DNA of 64,000 nucleotides from Piliocolobus tephrosceles (lineage: Eukaryota; Chordata; Mammalia; Primates; Cercopithecidae). The stretch is from assembly GCF_002776525.5 (NCBI RefSeq), contig NC_045441.1, positions 132,901,768-132,965,767 on the forward strand. The letters are read 5' to 3'. This document shows positions 48,186 to 60,439 of the stretch, one piece after another. The notes beneath the pieces are model-generated. The model saw only the letters and a list, made by a program, of their open reading frames with translations. It was not told the DNA's origin and searched no databases. Every line of letters begins with the position of its first letter. Position 1 is the first letter of the stretch. The position numbers and the translations under genes are program-made.

Positions 48186-48619
48186 CCTAGTGGGCTTATA
48201 ATCCACTTGCCTAGCCACATTCTTATTGCTTTATAGAATAAATACTATACATGTTCATAGAACGGGATTAGCAGTCATATGAATCAGATAGGGCAGAGAT
48301 AATCCCAAGTAAAGACCAACCCATAAAGCACAGAACTTACAACAAGAAATATTTATTTTCCTTCTCAAGGATCTTCTGCATGTTAGCTGTCCAAACAGTC
48401 AAGTAGTCTCACCAAGGCTATAAAGAAGGCTGTGAAATGCCATGTATTGCATTAAAACTTGGAAGAAAGAAGTGGAAATTGGATATTGATGGACAGAAGA
48501 CAGTTGATATGATTTGTATATCTTTAAAAGATCCAAGATATTCAATTAGCAAATTATTAGAAATCACTGAGAGCTCAGCAAGGAGATTAGCATTTCCATA
48601 CCCGAGCAACAACTAAAAA

Positions 48620-49245
48620 AATAACAGAAACTATCCCGTGTACAATAACAACATAAACCATGAAAGAATAAATATGAAATAAATCTAATGATACACATAT
48701 AGGACCTTTAGTGAGAAAACTCTAATTTTTTTTAAAATACATTTTAAAAAGTCCTAAAATAAATGAAGTGATAGCTACTTCTGGCAGCAAAGCAATTAAT
48801 ATCATAAAAGTCAAATTTTCCCAAAGAGTATGTAATTCAAGGAAATAGCAATCCAAATCTAGAAGACACTGTTAAAAATGGTACTTGATAGATTGATTTA
48901 AAACCTCATATGAAAGAAAAGCTATCAAGCAAGAGTAATAAAAGGTTTGTGAGAAAGAAGTGAAAGAAAGTGAGAAAGTACTTGTTCCATGCCATATCAA
49001 AGCATATCATGAAGTAACTACAATTAAAACTATGGTACTGGTGTAGAGAAAGACAAATGCATCAGCGAATCAAGAAGCAGTCCAAAAAGAAACTTTCATA
49101 TGTGGGACTCCAATATATCATATATTCATAATTTCAAATAAACTTAGGAAAATATATACTACAAAAAATGATGTTGGCACAAGTGTCTATACTAAAAGGC
49201 CAAAGAAATGGCATTTTTGTTTTGCTTATACACCATAGAAAAAAA
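48620..49245 (+). repeat. Old L1 ORF2 fragment, sense
   Basis: ACTATGGTACTGGTGTAGAGAAAGACAAATGCATC and neighbours match sense ORF2. The 5' edge is uncertain. Confidence 0.55.
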
Positions 49246-50839
49246 TTAATTCTTAAAATCTGAAGGTGAGGAAGTGTATTTTACAAATGAGTTTCTATTT
49301 GTTTCCTCCTAGACCTGTAAAAATAATGGTAAAAAGAATAAGAAATTAGATAAGAAATCCACAAAGTAAAGAAGACAGCAAATAAGAAAAGAAAGTATTG
49401 AATGAGAGATATCAGCAACATTTTGGGAGCTAGAAAGCAAATTTCTTCTTTTCCCTGGCCCTGCACTCCTTATCTCTTTTGTTTTTAAGATCCAGAGCTA
49501 CCTCGGTCTCTAATGAATTTCTCTCTCCAATTCCAGCACTCACAGGGATGGGGAACTCTCTTTAGGTATATTGTTCATTGTACTTAGAAAGTGGTTCTCA
49601 GACCATTGGCCAGAAAAAGATACCATTGCATCAGCTTCAGAACAAGCCAGGGAGTAGAAATCACAAGGTAGTTTTCCCAGGGTAATGCCAGGTAGCTAAG
49701 CAGACAGTAAGAACAGCCTGAGGCTTTCATATTAACAATGCACACATGGAAATCTCCAGTCTCACCCTTGGGTAAGGGGAGAGAGAGAAATGCATTGCAA
49801 TTCTACAGGTTTTGCTGCACAATGCTTAGCATCCTCACTAAAGATCTATTATTAACGCTTCTAGGAAGTAAAATTTCTAAGTTAAAAACCAGGATAAGGT
49901 CTGTCTTCCTTTAAGTAAAGACAAGACAAAAATTCTAAGAAGGTTCCTGAAGGTGGTGGTAGAATTCCAAACCTGGAGAGCAAGCAGTCCACTATAAAGC
50001 AACATCTCACTGGCCATGGGCAAGTCTCCCTGCCCATGCTCAGACCAGATTATGCACACAGAGAATTCCAATGGTCTCCTAAGTTGCCTGGACCAGGAGC
50101 TATTGCTCAAACAGAAGTTGAAATGGGCCAATTGGAATGAGGAACTAGAGATTTAGTTATATCTACAAGCCCATAAAGTGGGATCAAAGTTCTCTCAATC
50201 CAAAGGTGGCATAACTGAAGACATAAACGTAACACCCTTGAGAAATTAGTTTGGTGAGCTCCTTCCCATGCTCCAGGGACAAGGGGATAAAACTTTTATT
50301 TGCAAAGTTGAATGTAGGTTAGGATATTAGGTGCATACGTGACCATACAGAGGGGGAGGGAAAATAAAAGAAATCCAACAAACAAAATATAATTGGCCTC
50401 CTGAGATTTCATCCCTAAAGTTAAAGAAAGTTATCTGTTACAACTGTACTTTGTTCAAATTCCATGACTTTCCCAGCCCTGCCATCCTTCCAAGGTACAG
50501 GATGGCTTTTGTAACTCTCCACAGGTGAGTCGGGAATTCTCCTTGATTCTTTGACATTTAATTATCAACGTGAATGATGAAACCTGGTTCCTGTAATCCC
50601 TGGCCTTCTCCCATAGTCTTCAGGCCTGAGGGTGTGGTGGCATGATGAAGTTGTCCACCAGTGGAAATCTGTCCTAAGAAAATGTGTTCTGGGTATTCAA
50701 ATGAGAAAGCCAGAACTTTTCAAGTGATTTAAGGGTTCCCAACCTTTAGGATGGGCCTATGCTTCCTAAGGAGTGAGCACTAGGTCCTTTTCCCTTTATG
50801 ACCATTAATTCTTTCTTAAGAGAAAAGTTAAGAGTTTTC
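49246..50839. other. Unique intergenic sequence
   Basis: No gene recognised. 50389-50480 may be paralogous to 36280-36370. Confidence 0.35.
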
Positions 50840-51150
50840 ACTTTCTCCCATAGATAGCTTACAATAAGTTTCTTCATTTGTTGATTCTTATTTACATTTT
50901 GATGTCCACTTACCTTTCCCCATCATCTTATTTTGTATAATTTTCTCTTTCAGGTATTTATCCATCTATCTATGTATCTATTTATTTATTTAAATCTGGC
51001 ATTTTTTTTTGAGAAAGGCATTTAATGTATATATATATCTCACAGTATGTGAAGATTTTTTTTAATTGAGACGAAATTTACACAACATAAAATTAACAAC
51101 ACTAAAGTGTACAATTCAGAGACATTTAGTGCATTAACAATATTAAGTTT
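50840..51150 (-). repeat. L1M 3' UTR fragment
   Basis: TTTAATTGAGACGAAATTTACACAAC and the following AAGTGTACAATTCAGAGACATT are antisense L1M 3' UTR. A short TATC stretch lies near 50963-50990. Confidence 0.5.
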
Positions 51151-51694
51151 CCATGTCTGTCTGTGTACAGGCAAGCAGGCATGAAAAGAAGTGTGTGGAA
51201 AGCTTGAGCTCGTGAGTGTGTCTGTATGTGGAATCCAAACGGGGCAACATGGAGAGCATTCCTGTGACTATGCAAAGAACTCCCAGTTCTTTCCTACCTG
51301 TATGGGGATTCTGAGGTAACCACGTAGCCACTCAGCATTATACCTCTGCCTTTGGCATGATTAGCAAGTAACCTGGAAATACAGCCCCCTTTTTATTCTA
51401 GTGTGACAGTAACTACACAAATAGTGGAAATTTGTTGGCATGATCTATAAGCTCTCATCACTACAAAGAATAGATTCTAAGTTCCCAATGGGAAACAGCT
51501 AAGAAGGAACAAATCTTTCCAACTGGGTGAGACTCATCTCTTCAGTCGCTTCAGGATCTCTTATCATTCTTCACCTTTTTCTTGTTTCACCTACACAAAA
51601 CTATGCTGAAGTTCAAGTTTTCTTCTGAAAGCTAATTTTTAAATATGGGTACTCACCTTTATCTACTTCTGATATTAGCTCATTTGCTATTAAC

Positions 51695-52035
51695 AAGTTA
51701 AAATTGTATATATTTATGGTGTACAACATGATGTATTTACGGTGTACATGTTTTGATACCTGTATACATTGTGGAATGGCTAAGTCAAGCTAAAAACATA
51801 TGAATTGCCTCACGTACTTATCATTCTTTTGTGGTGAGAATACTTAAAATCTACTCTGTTAGCAATTTTCAATTATATCATGTATTGTTATTAACTGTAG
51901 TCACCATAATGTAAAATAGAGCTCTTGAATGTATTCCTCCTGCCTAATTGAAATTTTGTATTATTTGACAAACATCTCCATTGTGTTCTCATTATTTTCC
52001 AGAATCAGATCTCTTTAATTTTTATTAGAGGGGAA
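51695..52035 (-). repeat. L1 3' UTR fragment (L1MB/PB type)
   Basis: TTGTATATATTTATGGTGTACAACATGATG and ATTGTTATTAACTGTAGTCACC are characteristic antisense L1 3' UTR text. Confidence 0.7.
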
Positions 52036-52385
52036 AAACAGTCTCTCCAACATGTACCCACTGTAAGCCATTGTGCTCATTACCATATCAGACATAAAGC
52101 ATGATAACCTTTTCAAGTGCATAAAAGAGGCTAGTTAATCATAAAAGCAAAAAGAATCCCTATATGAGGAAGATGCTGGTGTTTCTCCTTTTTGACTTGT
52201 TGCTCATGAGGCTTGAAAGCCAAACGTCACCTTCATGGGCAAGTGGGGATAAGTGTACTCTGGTGCACTGTGACTCTTGGAATAGTCAGTCTCTGAACTG
52301 AATGAGATCAAAAGTAGAAACTCAATTAGTCCTCTTGATACATATCCTGATTTTTACATTCATTTACTCCTTGGCCTTTAAATTA

Positions 52386-52608
52386 GGCTTGTCCAACCCA
52401 CAATCCATGGGCTGCATGGAGCCCAGGACGGCTGTGAACGTGGCCCAACACAAATTCATGAACTTTCTTAAAACATTATGAGATCATTTTTGCAATTTTT
52501 TTTAGCTCATTAGCTATCATCAGTGTTAGTGCATTTTATGTGTGGCCCAAGACAATTCTTCTTCCATTGTGGCCCAGGGAAGTCAAAAGATTGGACACCC
52601 TGCTCTAA
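52386..52608 (+). mobile_element. MER1-like hAT-Charlie DNA transposon
   Basis: AGGCTTGTCCAACCCACAATCC at the left and GATTGGACACCCTGC at the right are inverted ends. GTGGCCCAACACAAATTCATG, GTGTGGCCCAAGACAATTCTTC lie between. Flanks CTTTAAAT and CTCTAAAC look like a decayed 8-bp target duplication, as expected for hAT elements. Non-autonomous. Confidence 0.75.
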
Positions 52609-52689
52609 ACAGTGGCTATAATTGTGCATGACACAAAGTCATGCTATAGATAGGAGTGGCACAATGGATGCACACTAGATTCACAGATA

Positions 52690-52880
52690 ATCCTTCGTTT
52701 TCTACCGACTCCCACTATCTAGGCGTATCGCCTCCTTTTTTCACCTGTAAAATATAGACAACAAGCAAAAGTTTGAAATGATGTTGTGATTACACTATAT
52801 TTACTATAATATGTGAATAGATGTATATTTAGCATAATGACTAGCACAGAGTATGTTCTCAGAAAACAGTAAGAATAAGC
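52690..52880 (+). repeat. MIR
   Basis: TTTCACCTGTAAAATATAGACAACA and GCATAATGACTAGCACAGAGTATGTTCTCAG match the MIR 3' half. Confidence 0.7.
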
Positions 52881-53740
52881 TTATCCCAATGTCATATAGA
52901 GATCAGTGCTTATCCCAATGTCATATAAAAATCAATCCCGTCACAACTTAACTCTTCTAACATTCTTTCCACCCCATGAACTTTTGACTTTTTCTAGCCA
53001 AGAGTGCTTCAGGAGCTTGCTTGTTTTCTTCCCACCACTTTCCACAAAAATAGTAGACAAGACTGAAGAAAATTTTCTGAAACCAAATCCAACCATTCAA
53101 TGATTTACTGGGCAATTGAGTCAGGTAAGTTATTTGAAACAATTTTACAAAGAAACAGGTTTTGCTTTGACTCTAATGCCTGTCACCTTTAAAAATGTCA
53201 AACATATTTTGTATGGAGAAAAAACCCAAATTGACTACACCGTTTCTGAGCAAAAACGACATGGCTTGAAGTATAAATACTCTCCTTTTGCATAGGTTTT
53301 TGGAGAGAGGTAGAAAAATACCACATTTTGTTTGTTCACTTTTTTTCTTTAAGCCTTTGTTATAGAAGTGTCAAGTGTAAATGAATCCAACCTTTACCAT
53401 AATTTCCACATGAATGCCATCTGTGTGCACATCATCACCACTGATAATATCTGGAAAACTTACTGCATCGCAGTTGCATTTGAGCTCTTGGTAGGCAGCA
53501 CTAAAGAAAGGGTATTTGAAGTAAGTCTTACATACAATGTAGGACAAATCACTGGTATTCCTTTAAAGAACGGGTCACCATAGAAACATTTCCGAGAAAA
53601 TCCCATTTTGGTGTGTTTTAAGTTTTATTTGTGATATACATAGTTGTTTAGTTCATTTGTTTAAATCCTATAATAAAGTAGTAAACATAAAACAACTAGT
53701 AATTCCTTCAAGATTCATACTGTCAGCAATAAAGAATTCT

Positions 53741-53834
53741 TGAGAGAGAGAGAGAGAGTGTGTGTGTGTGTGTGTGTATAGATAGATCAATAGATAGATA
53801 GCTAGATCAATAAATAGATAGATAGATGATAGAG
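53741..53834. repeat. Compound (GA)n(TG)n(GATA)n microsatellite
   Basis: GA units, then TG units, then interrupted GATA units over about 94 bases. Likely polymorphic. Confidence 0.95.
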
Positions 53835-55174
53835 AGTTATAATTCCCTTCTAAACCTGAAGATTTGCAGATGTCGGCAGCCATCATGATGTTAGGTGGGA
53901 AGGAGAAAATGAAGGAAAAAAGCAAATGCCCCCATATGAAGTAAATATAGTTCAAATCTTCAGATTTAAAGTAACACCCCCAGAGAAGGTACTTATAATG
54001 AATTTTTTAGAGAACTCCCTTGCCTGTCAAAATGAACCTAGCAACCCCCCTCAATCTGACCTGTATTCTGAGAACTACAGTGTAGGAAGCCCTAGGTAGG
54101 GAACAAAGCAGTAGGAAGAGGAAGAATGGATGGGTTCTACACTTAGTGGTATATTATATAGTATAGTCTCTTCAGCTGTTGGTAAATCTCTAAAAAGCAT
54201 GCGGGTACCACAAATACATTTACACCAGGATAAATGAACATTGTAAACATCACCAGTGCATATTTGTATCAGGCCTTTCATGACTAGGAAGTTTCCTAAC
54301 CCATATGTCTCTAGAACAAATATTTTTTATGCTAGTATAAAATGGGGCAGAACAAAAAGAAATTGATGTACAAATAGATCTAGCACAACAGAAAATTACA
54401 AGAAAGGAAACAAAATAATTAACAATGTCATTATTTTTAGTTATGGGGATTAAAATCTGTTAACTTTGAACGTTTGAGCAAAATACTGCTCTTAATTATA
54501 AATTACCTAATTGTGATGAAGATTTTGAATCCTTTTATCTTTTCATACCATGAACAACCTTACACCTTTAAGCATTGTGCATTTTTTCCCCAGTCTTATA
54601 GTTGAGTATTAATTATCTGATGACTTCGGGATGGATGACTGAAAATTCTCAGTGCAAGGCACTGAATGTGGTGCCTCATGTTATGTGATCATTTTCACAA
54701 ATTTTTATTTGACACCCAATTTCCGAAAGCTCTATGTTTTTAGCAAATTCATTGGTGTCTTGGACCCTATTTTAAAAAATACTCAATTGTGAATATTTTA
54801 TGAGCAACCATCTGAATGTTGCAGTCTGCATAATAACAAACTTCAAAGTACCCCTACCACCTGTGTTATAAGTCATGTGATCTCTAACAGTCATTTCAAT
54901 AGTTTTTAGGCTGAGACTAGAATCTTTCAATAAATTCAACTGTAGTGTGCTGTCCCTTATAGTTACATCATGACTAGGGTAGAGCCATTGGAATACCAAC
55001 CAATTTTTGGTGTAAATCCTTTACGTACTTTTGCAAGATTCTCTCCAAGACCTCACGCTCTAAGTTCCCTGGTTACGAATCACTTCCTTCAGTAACTAAG
55101 CAAATATTTAAAAAGTTTTATTTTGGTGTTCAAAAAACTACTGCTAAAGTGAGTTGATCTCTTCTTGTGACTTT
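53835..55174. other. Unique intergenic sequence
   Basis: No genes or clear repeats seen. Confidence 0.35.
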
Positions 55175-55435
55175 TTTTTGCATTTCTCTGATAATTAGTG
55201 ATGCTAAACACTTTTTCATATACCTGTTGACCATTTGTATGTCTTCCTTGAGAAAACATCTATTCAGTTCCTTTGCCCACTTTTAACCTTTTTTGGGCTA
55301 TTGACCTGTAGGAATTTCCTGTATATTTTGGATATTAATCCCTTACCAGACACATGGTCTGAAATACTTTATCCCATTCTGTAGGTTGCCTTTTCATTTT
55401 GTTGATTGTTTCCTTTGCTGTGCAGAAGCTCAATA
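55175..55435 (-). repeat. L1 ORF2 fragment
   Basis: TTGCATTTCTCTGATAATTAGTGATG and GTTTCCTTTGCTGTGCAGAAGCTC are antisense L1; short and truncated at both ends. Confidence 0.8.
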
Positions 55436-56370
55436 AAGCAGGTTAAAAAAAAAACACTACTACCTATGTCACTATGTTCTAGAATTAAAGCCTTATCTTC
55501 TATCTTTCTATCTTCACTGGTGAGAATTGATCCATTTTCTACAAGAAATGAATAAACTATACTATCCCTGAGAAAACATCAATATTAACTAATAATCTGA
55601 TATCACTAACTACTTCATTAACTTCACCTTTTGGGGGATAAGAGATTAATTTTAGCAGTTATGTGTATCTTTTCTTCATGCAACACCTGATCCCTAGAAG
55701 TTGGCTACCTTGGGTTGGTCTTGGCTTACTGGGCCTCTTGCATGAGATAGGTGGGGAGGAAGTGTTTCCACTTGACACTCTAAAAGTAAAAGGGCAAATT
55801 ACAGGAAACAAACTCAAAACTGTTTAGTTATAAAATGTCTACAAAGACTATTTAAAATGTTCAAGGTCTCATGGATGCATTCCACTGAGGAGGCGTGAGT
55901 AGAGTTGTGTCTGAGAGGTCCAGAGGAAAAACCCAGTAAACAAAAAGAAGTTAGATGGTAGTGAACGGCAGTCAGAACTCAGACATATATTTCGTGTGGA
56001 CAAAAAACTTTCTCATTTCTTCTGTAATAACTACTAAAATGAGTAAGACTTTAAGCCTAAATATGGTATTAATTTCCTTCCCCTATTTAAGAGAGCAGAT
56101 GTTTGGGAGACAAAGTTATATTCCAATAAACTGAATTTTAAGAAGGTAACTTCTTTTTTCCTTGATTTCCCCACACAGCTGGGTCCCACTGTGGTCCTCA
56201 TGCCTGGATGCATTGTTCAAGCAGAGTTTGGATGGTGATTTGGCTGAGACATTCTAGGGGGAGTTTATGTTCAGATGGGTGGGCTCTCCATATGCCCTAT
56301 GAATCACCTTCCAATTCTTCATTTCCATGACTGGTTATTTCTACATCTTTAGTGTGGCACTTGGAAGCTC
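55436..56370. other. Upstream flank of the OR pseudogene
   Basis: Mostly single-copy sequence. A likely relic acceptor, CATCTTTAG, ends at 56352, 18 bases before the former ATG. Confidence 0.4.
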
Positions 56371-57307
56371 ATGGGTCAGGAAAGTAAAAACCAGACATGG
56401 GTGAGTGAGTTCATTCTACTGGGGATTTCCAGTGATTGGGGCATTCAGGTCTCCCTCTTCGCCCTGATCCTGGCCATGTATTTGGTGACTATTGTAGGAA
56501 ACACCCTCATTCTTCTTCTGATCAGATTGGACGGCAGGCTTCATAGCCCCATATATTTATTCCTTAGTGTTCTGTCATTTGTGGACTTTTGTTATACAAA
56601 CAGTATTGTTCCACAAATGCTGGTCCACTTGCTCTCAGCCCGAAAGTCCATCCCCTTCCACAGTTGTGTGCTGCAGCACTATGTTTCTCTGGCACTGTGT
56701 GGGTCTGAGTTCTTCCACATAGCTGGGGGCCATGGCCTATGACCGCTATGTGGCCGTGTGCCACCCACTGCACTACATGCTCATCATGCATGGAGGGCTG
56801 TGCGTGGGGCTGGCAGCCGGCTGCCTGGTGGCTGGCTTCTCAAATTCACTGATGGAAACAATTACCACCTTCCAGCTTCCCCTGTGTCACAATGTTATTA
56901 ATCACTTTGCCTGTGAGACCTTAGCAGTGCTACAGCTAGCCTGCGTGGACGTCTCCTTCAACAAGGCCATGGTGGCCACCTCTGGGTTTCTGGTGATCCT
57001 GCTTCCCTGTTCCCTGGTTCTATTCTCCTATGCTTGCATAGTTGCTGCCATTTTGCGCATTCGTTCTACCCAGGGATGCCGCAAAGCCTTTGGAACCTGT
57101 GCCTCTCACCTCATTGTGGTTTGCATGTGTTTTGGGGCTACCATCTTCACCTACCTGCAGCCACAGTCAGCCTCCTCGGCAGAGGAGGAGAAGATGATTG
57201 CTCTCTTCTACGGGCTGGTGTCACCCATGTTGAACCCCTTTATCTACAGCTTGAGGAATAAGGAAGTTATGGCTGCTCTCCAGAAAGTTTTAGAAAGATG
57301 CAGATAA
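56371..57307 (+). pseudogene. Olfactory receptor pseudogene, frameshifted paralogue of 39395 gene
   Basis: An OR2-family copy in two frames. The first frame (56371-56742) starts with MGQESKNQTW and runs through TM1-TM3. The second (from 56732) continues with MAYDRYVAVC, KAFGTCASHL and PMLNPFIY to the stop at 57305-57307. The break is at 56717-56721, where the copy has four more bases than the gene at 39395 (ACATA against a single T before GCTGGGGG), just before the MAYDRY motif. The frame then stops at TGA 56740-56742, truncating the protein at about 123 residues in TM3. Other decay: LHTPMYFF reads LHSPIYLF, and Arg to Cys changes occur in YACIV and QGCRKAF. Apart from the frameshift the length is normal, so the loss may be recent. 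A probable acceptor lies at 56351-56352. Sequencing error could mimic the frameshift, but a 4-base non-homopolymer insertion makes that unlikely. Confidence 0.88.
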
Positions 57308-57599
57308 AGGGTCAAGACTCTAAGAACCTCTTGTTATCTATCATCAAAACCAAAAAGGAGATAAGATCATTGTAGACAGGACTCCCACACTTACACTAAA
57401 AGAAGACTATGATGGTCAAATCCTTGCATTTGAACAAAGTGTTCCTCCAAATGCTTAATGATTTTTTTATATAGACCAATATCTGAAAATTTACATGTCA
57501 GGGCTCAATAATATGGCTTCTTTGTAGACATCTTCTCTCAGATATCCAGAGACTTGGGGGCTTCATCTGCCCACTTTTGGTTTTATCAGTTTGTCAGTG

Positions 57600-57770
57600 C
57601 ATAGAAGAATGGTCCCCAGCTTCATCAAGCAGACCTGACTCCTGTTCTTTGTTCTGTCTCTCACTACCTGTCCTCTCTGGCAAGTTATTTAAATAATATA
57701 TGCCTTAGTTTTCTTTTTTGTTAGATAAGAAAATTGTACTTAGCTTCCAGAGTAGAAGCCACTTTTAATG
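57600..57770 (+). repeat. MIR
   Basis: CTGGCAAGTTATTTAAATAATATATGCC and GTTAGATAAGAAAATTGTACTTAGC follow the MIR core, about 300 bases after the pseudogene stop. Confidence 0.6.
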
Positions 57771-58075
57771 TGATATTGATGGGAATAATTTCCTCATGAA
57801 ACAAACAATAAGGATATGCAACACTTATTAATGCATTTATTTCAGTGGAGTCAAACTGTGAGAGGCAGAAAATGTTGAGAAATCATGGTTTAAATAAAAC
57901 AGACATTAACTGAGATTTAGGCAACGTAAGCCTGCCTAACTTGAAATTGTAGGCATTGAAGCTTCTTCTGTTTCTAATGCACTATTCCAGGCATGTAATT
58001 TCTACCTCAAAGTTCAATAAATGGCTTGAATTTCAGCAAACACACTCACATGCTGTCCATCAAAAATAAAGAAGA

Positions 58076-58375
58076 GGCCAGGTGGGGTGGCTCATGCTTA
58101 TAATCCCAGCACTTTGGAAGGCTGAGGTGGGGGAAATCACTTGAGGCCAGGAGTTTGAGACCAAGCTGGCCAACATGGTGAAACCCTGTCTCTACTAAAA
58201 ATACAAAAATTAGCCAGGCTTGGTGATGCACGCGCCTGTAATCCCAGCTACTCAGGAGACTGAGGCGGGAGAATTGCTTGAACCCAGGAGGCGGAAGTTG
58301 CAGTGAGCTGATATCATGCCACTGTACTCCAGCCTGGATGACAGAGTGAGACCCTGTCTCAAAATATAAATAAAC
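58076..58375 (+). mobile_element. Alu (AluS-like)
   Basis: Sense Alu, GGCCAGGTGGGGTGGCTCATGC to GAGACCCTGTCTCAAAATA. Confidence 0.94.
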
Positions 58376-59124
58376 ACATGAAAATAAAGAAGAGAAGAAG
58401 GAGCATACCCACTTCCTTTAGAGACCTTTTTAAAAACTCACACACAAAAAATTGTTGTATAAATTTTGCTGGTTAAGTTAAACTTAGTTACTTGGCCAGG
58501 TACATACTCAAAGGTGGTAAGTGTAATCGTTAGTAATCATGTGTCTAAAACACAATCAGAGCTTCTGATATTAAGAAAGAAAGGGAGAATAAATATTGAC
58601 GGATCTAATCATTTCTGACCATAGTACTTGCAAGAAAATTAAACACATCGGCTCAATGAAAGATGAGGTGATGGGACAGCAGAATGAGATACAAAAGGAG
58701 CTAAGGATTACAAGTAAAGTCCACACACACACACAAACTATTTCAGATTTTAAAAGGACATTAAAGCAGTAAACAGCAAAAATTAATACTATAGAAAAGC
58801 TAATCTGTTGTTTGGAATCCACAAGAAGATAACTGATACAGACAAGAAAGAAACAACATATGGATAACTGGTATTTCTGAAGACCAGACTGAATAAAAAT
58901 ATTTTTTACTTTTAACTATAATTAATAAAAATATCGTTTAAATAAAGGAAGAATTTGTTTAGATGAAAGAGCCTTGCCATGTACCTGAAAATTAAAGAAA
59001 AGTAAAAATATTTATAGATATATTGGTAAAAATGACTGAATTTCAAGTATAATGAAAGGATCATAAAGATTCAGAAAACAAAACAGAAAAGTCACTTAGA
59101 AAAATGTTAAGCAAGTGCATTAAT
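58376..59124. other. Unique intergenic sequence
   Basis: AT-rich; a short CA run lies at 58722-58733. No gene seen. Confidence 0.35.
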
Positions 59125-59785
59125 TTTCTAGTGCTGTGTAACAAATTGTAATAAATTTATAAGCTTAAAAGAACACAGATTTATTATCTTAACATTCCTG
59201 TTGGTGAGAAACATAGCTGGGTTCTGAGCTCAGGGTCTCACAAGGCTCAAATCAAGGTATCAGCTGGGGTTGTGATCTCATATGGGACTGAGGGTCCTCT
59301 CTCAAACTCACCAGTCATTGGAAGAATTCATTTTCTTGCATGTGTGTGACTGAGGTACCCATTATCTTGCTTGTTGCTGGCTGGTGACTCCTCTAAGCTC
59401 CTGGAGGCCACCCTCAAGTCCTTAACACATGGCCCACTCCTCTCACTACATGGCAGCTTGCTTCATCAAGAATGACAGGAGAATCTCTATTGTGTCAAAT
59501 CTCTCTGATGGCTAAGAAAGTCTGGACACTTTTGAAGTTCTCACCCGATTAGGTCAGGCTCCCTCAGGATAATCTCCCTTTTGTGTAAATCCAATTCAGC
59601 TGATTAATTACATCTTCAAATGCTGTTTTTCCATATAGTGTAACATTATCACAGGGTTGAAATCCCATCATATGTCACAAGTCATGCTCATATTGAAGGA
59701 GAGAGTATTGTACAGGACATGTACACCAAGAAGTGAGACTCTTGGGGGCCAGGTTGGAATTCAGCCTATGACAGCTAGAATTGGT
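59125..59785 (-). mobile_element. Diverged MaLR-like LTR
   Basis: From TTTCTAGTGCTGTGTAACAAA through TCCCTTTTGTGTAAATCCAAT to GGAATTCAGCCTATGACA the order of blocks resembles an antisense MLT1-type or related mammalian LTR. Divergence is high and the subfamily is not assigned. Confidence 0.4.
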
Positions 59786-59989
59786 CTTTGAAATATTAGC
59801 TGACAGGGGCAATAACATCTTTCTATGGAATCCTGAACATACATATTGTTAAATAAAAATTGCATACCTAGTTAAGCCATCATCTGTTTTTATAGGTGAT
59901 AGATATATACATTTACATACACAAAAATTCAATAAAATTATTACACATATGCCTTTCATGGTGACTGTAAAAACTCTAACAAAAATGTA

Positions 59990-60271
59990 GGCCGGGCACG
60001 GTGGCTTACGCCTATAATCCCAGTACTTTGGGAAGCGGAGGTGGGCGGATCAACTGAGGTCAGGAGTTTGAGAGGAGCCTGGCCAACATGGTGAAACCCT
60101 GTCTCCACTAAAAAATACAAAAATTAGCTGGGCGTGGTGGCAGATGCCTGTAATTCCAGCTACTTGGGAGGCTGAGGCAGGAGAACCACTTGAACCCTGG
60201 AGGCAGAGATTGCAGTGAGACGATATTAGGCCATTGCACTCCAGCCTGGGAGACAGAGCAATAATCCGTCT

Positions 60272-60306
<35 letters not shown>
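59990..60306 (+). mobile_element. Alu with a long A tail
   Basis: Sense Alu, GGCCGGGCACGGTGGCTTACGCC to an A tail of more than 30 bases. ATTGTAG/AATGTAG flanks suggest the target duplication. It lies just before the SLC16A1 pseudogene. Confidence 0.94.
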
Positions 60307-60309
<3 letters not shown>

Positions 60310-60439
60310 TAGAAACAACTTAGGATGGCTTAAAATAAAATGCTTGGAGGCATTCAAGTTAAGTTGTGACAGGATAGGCAACAAACTAAAGCCTTTTAAG
60401 TAGATAACTGAATTTTTTAAAAGCCTGCAAATGATGAGG

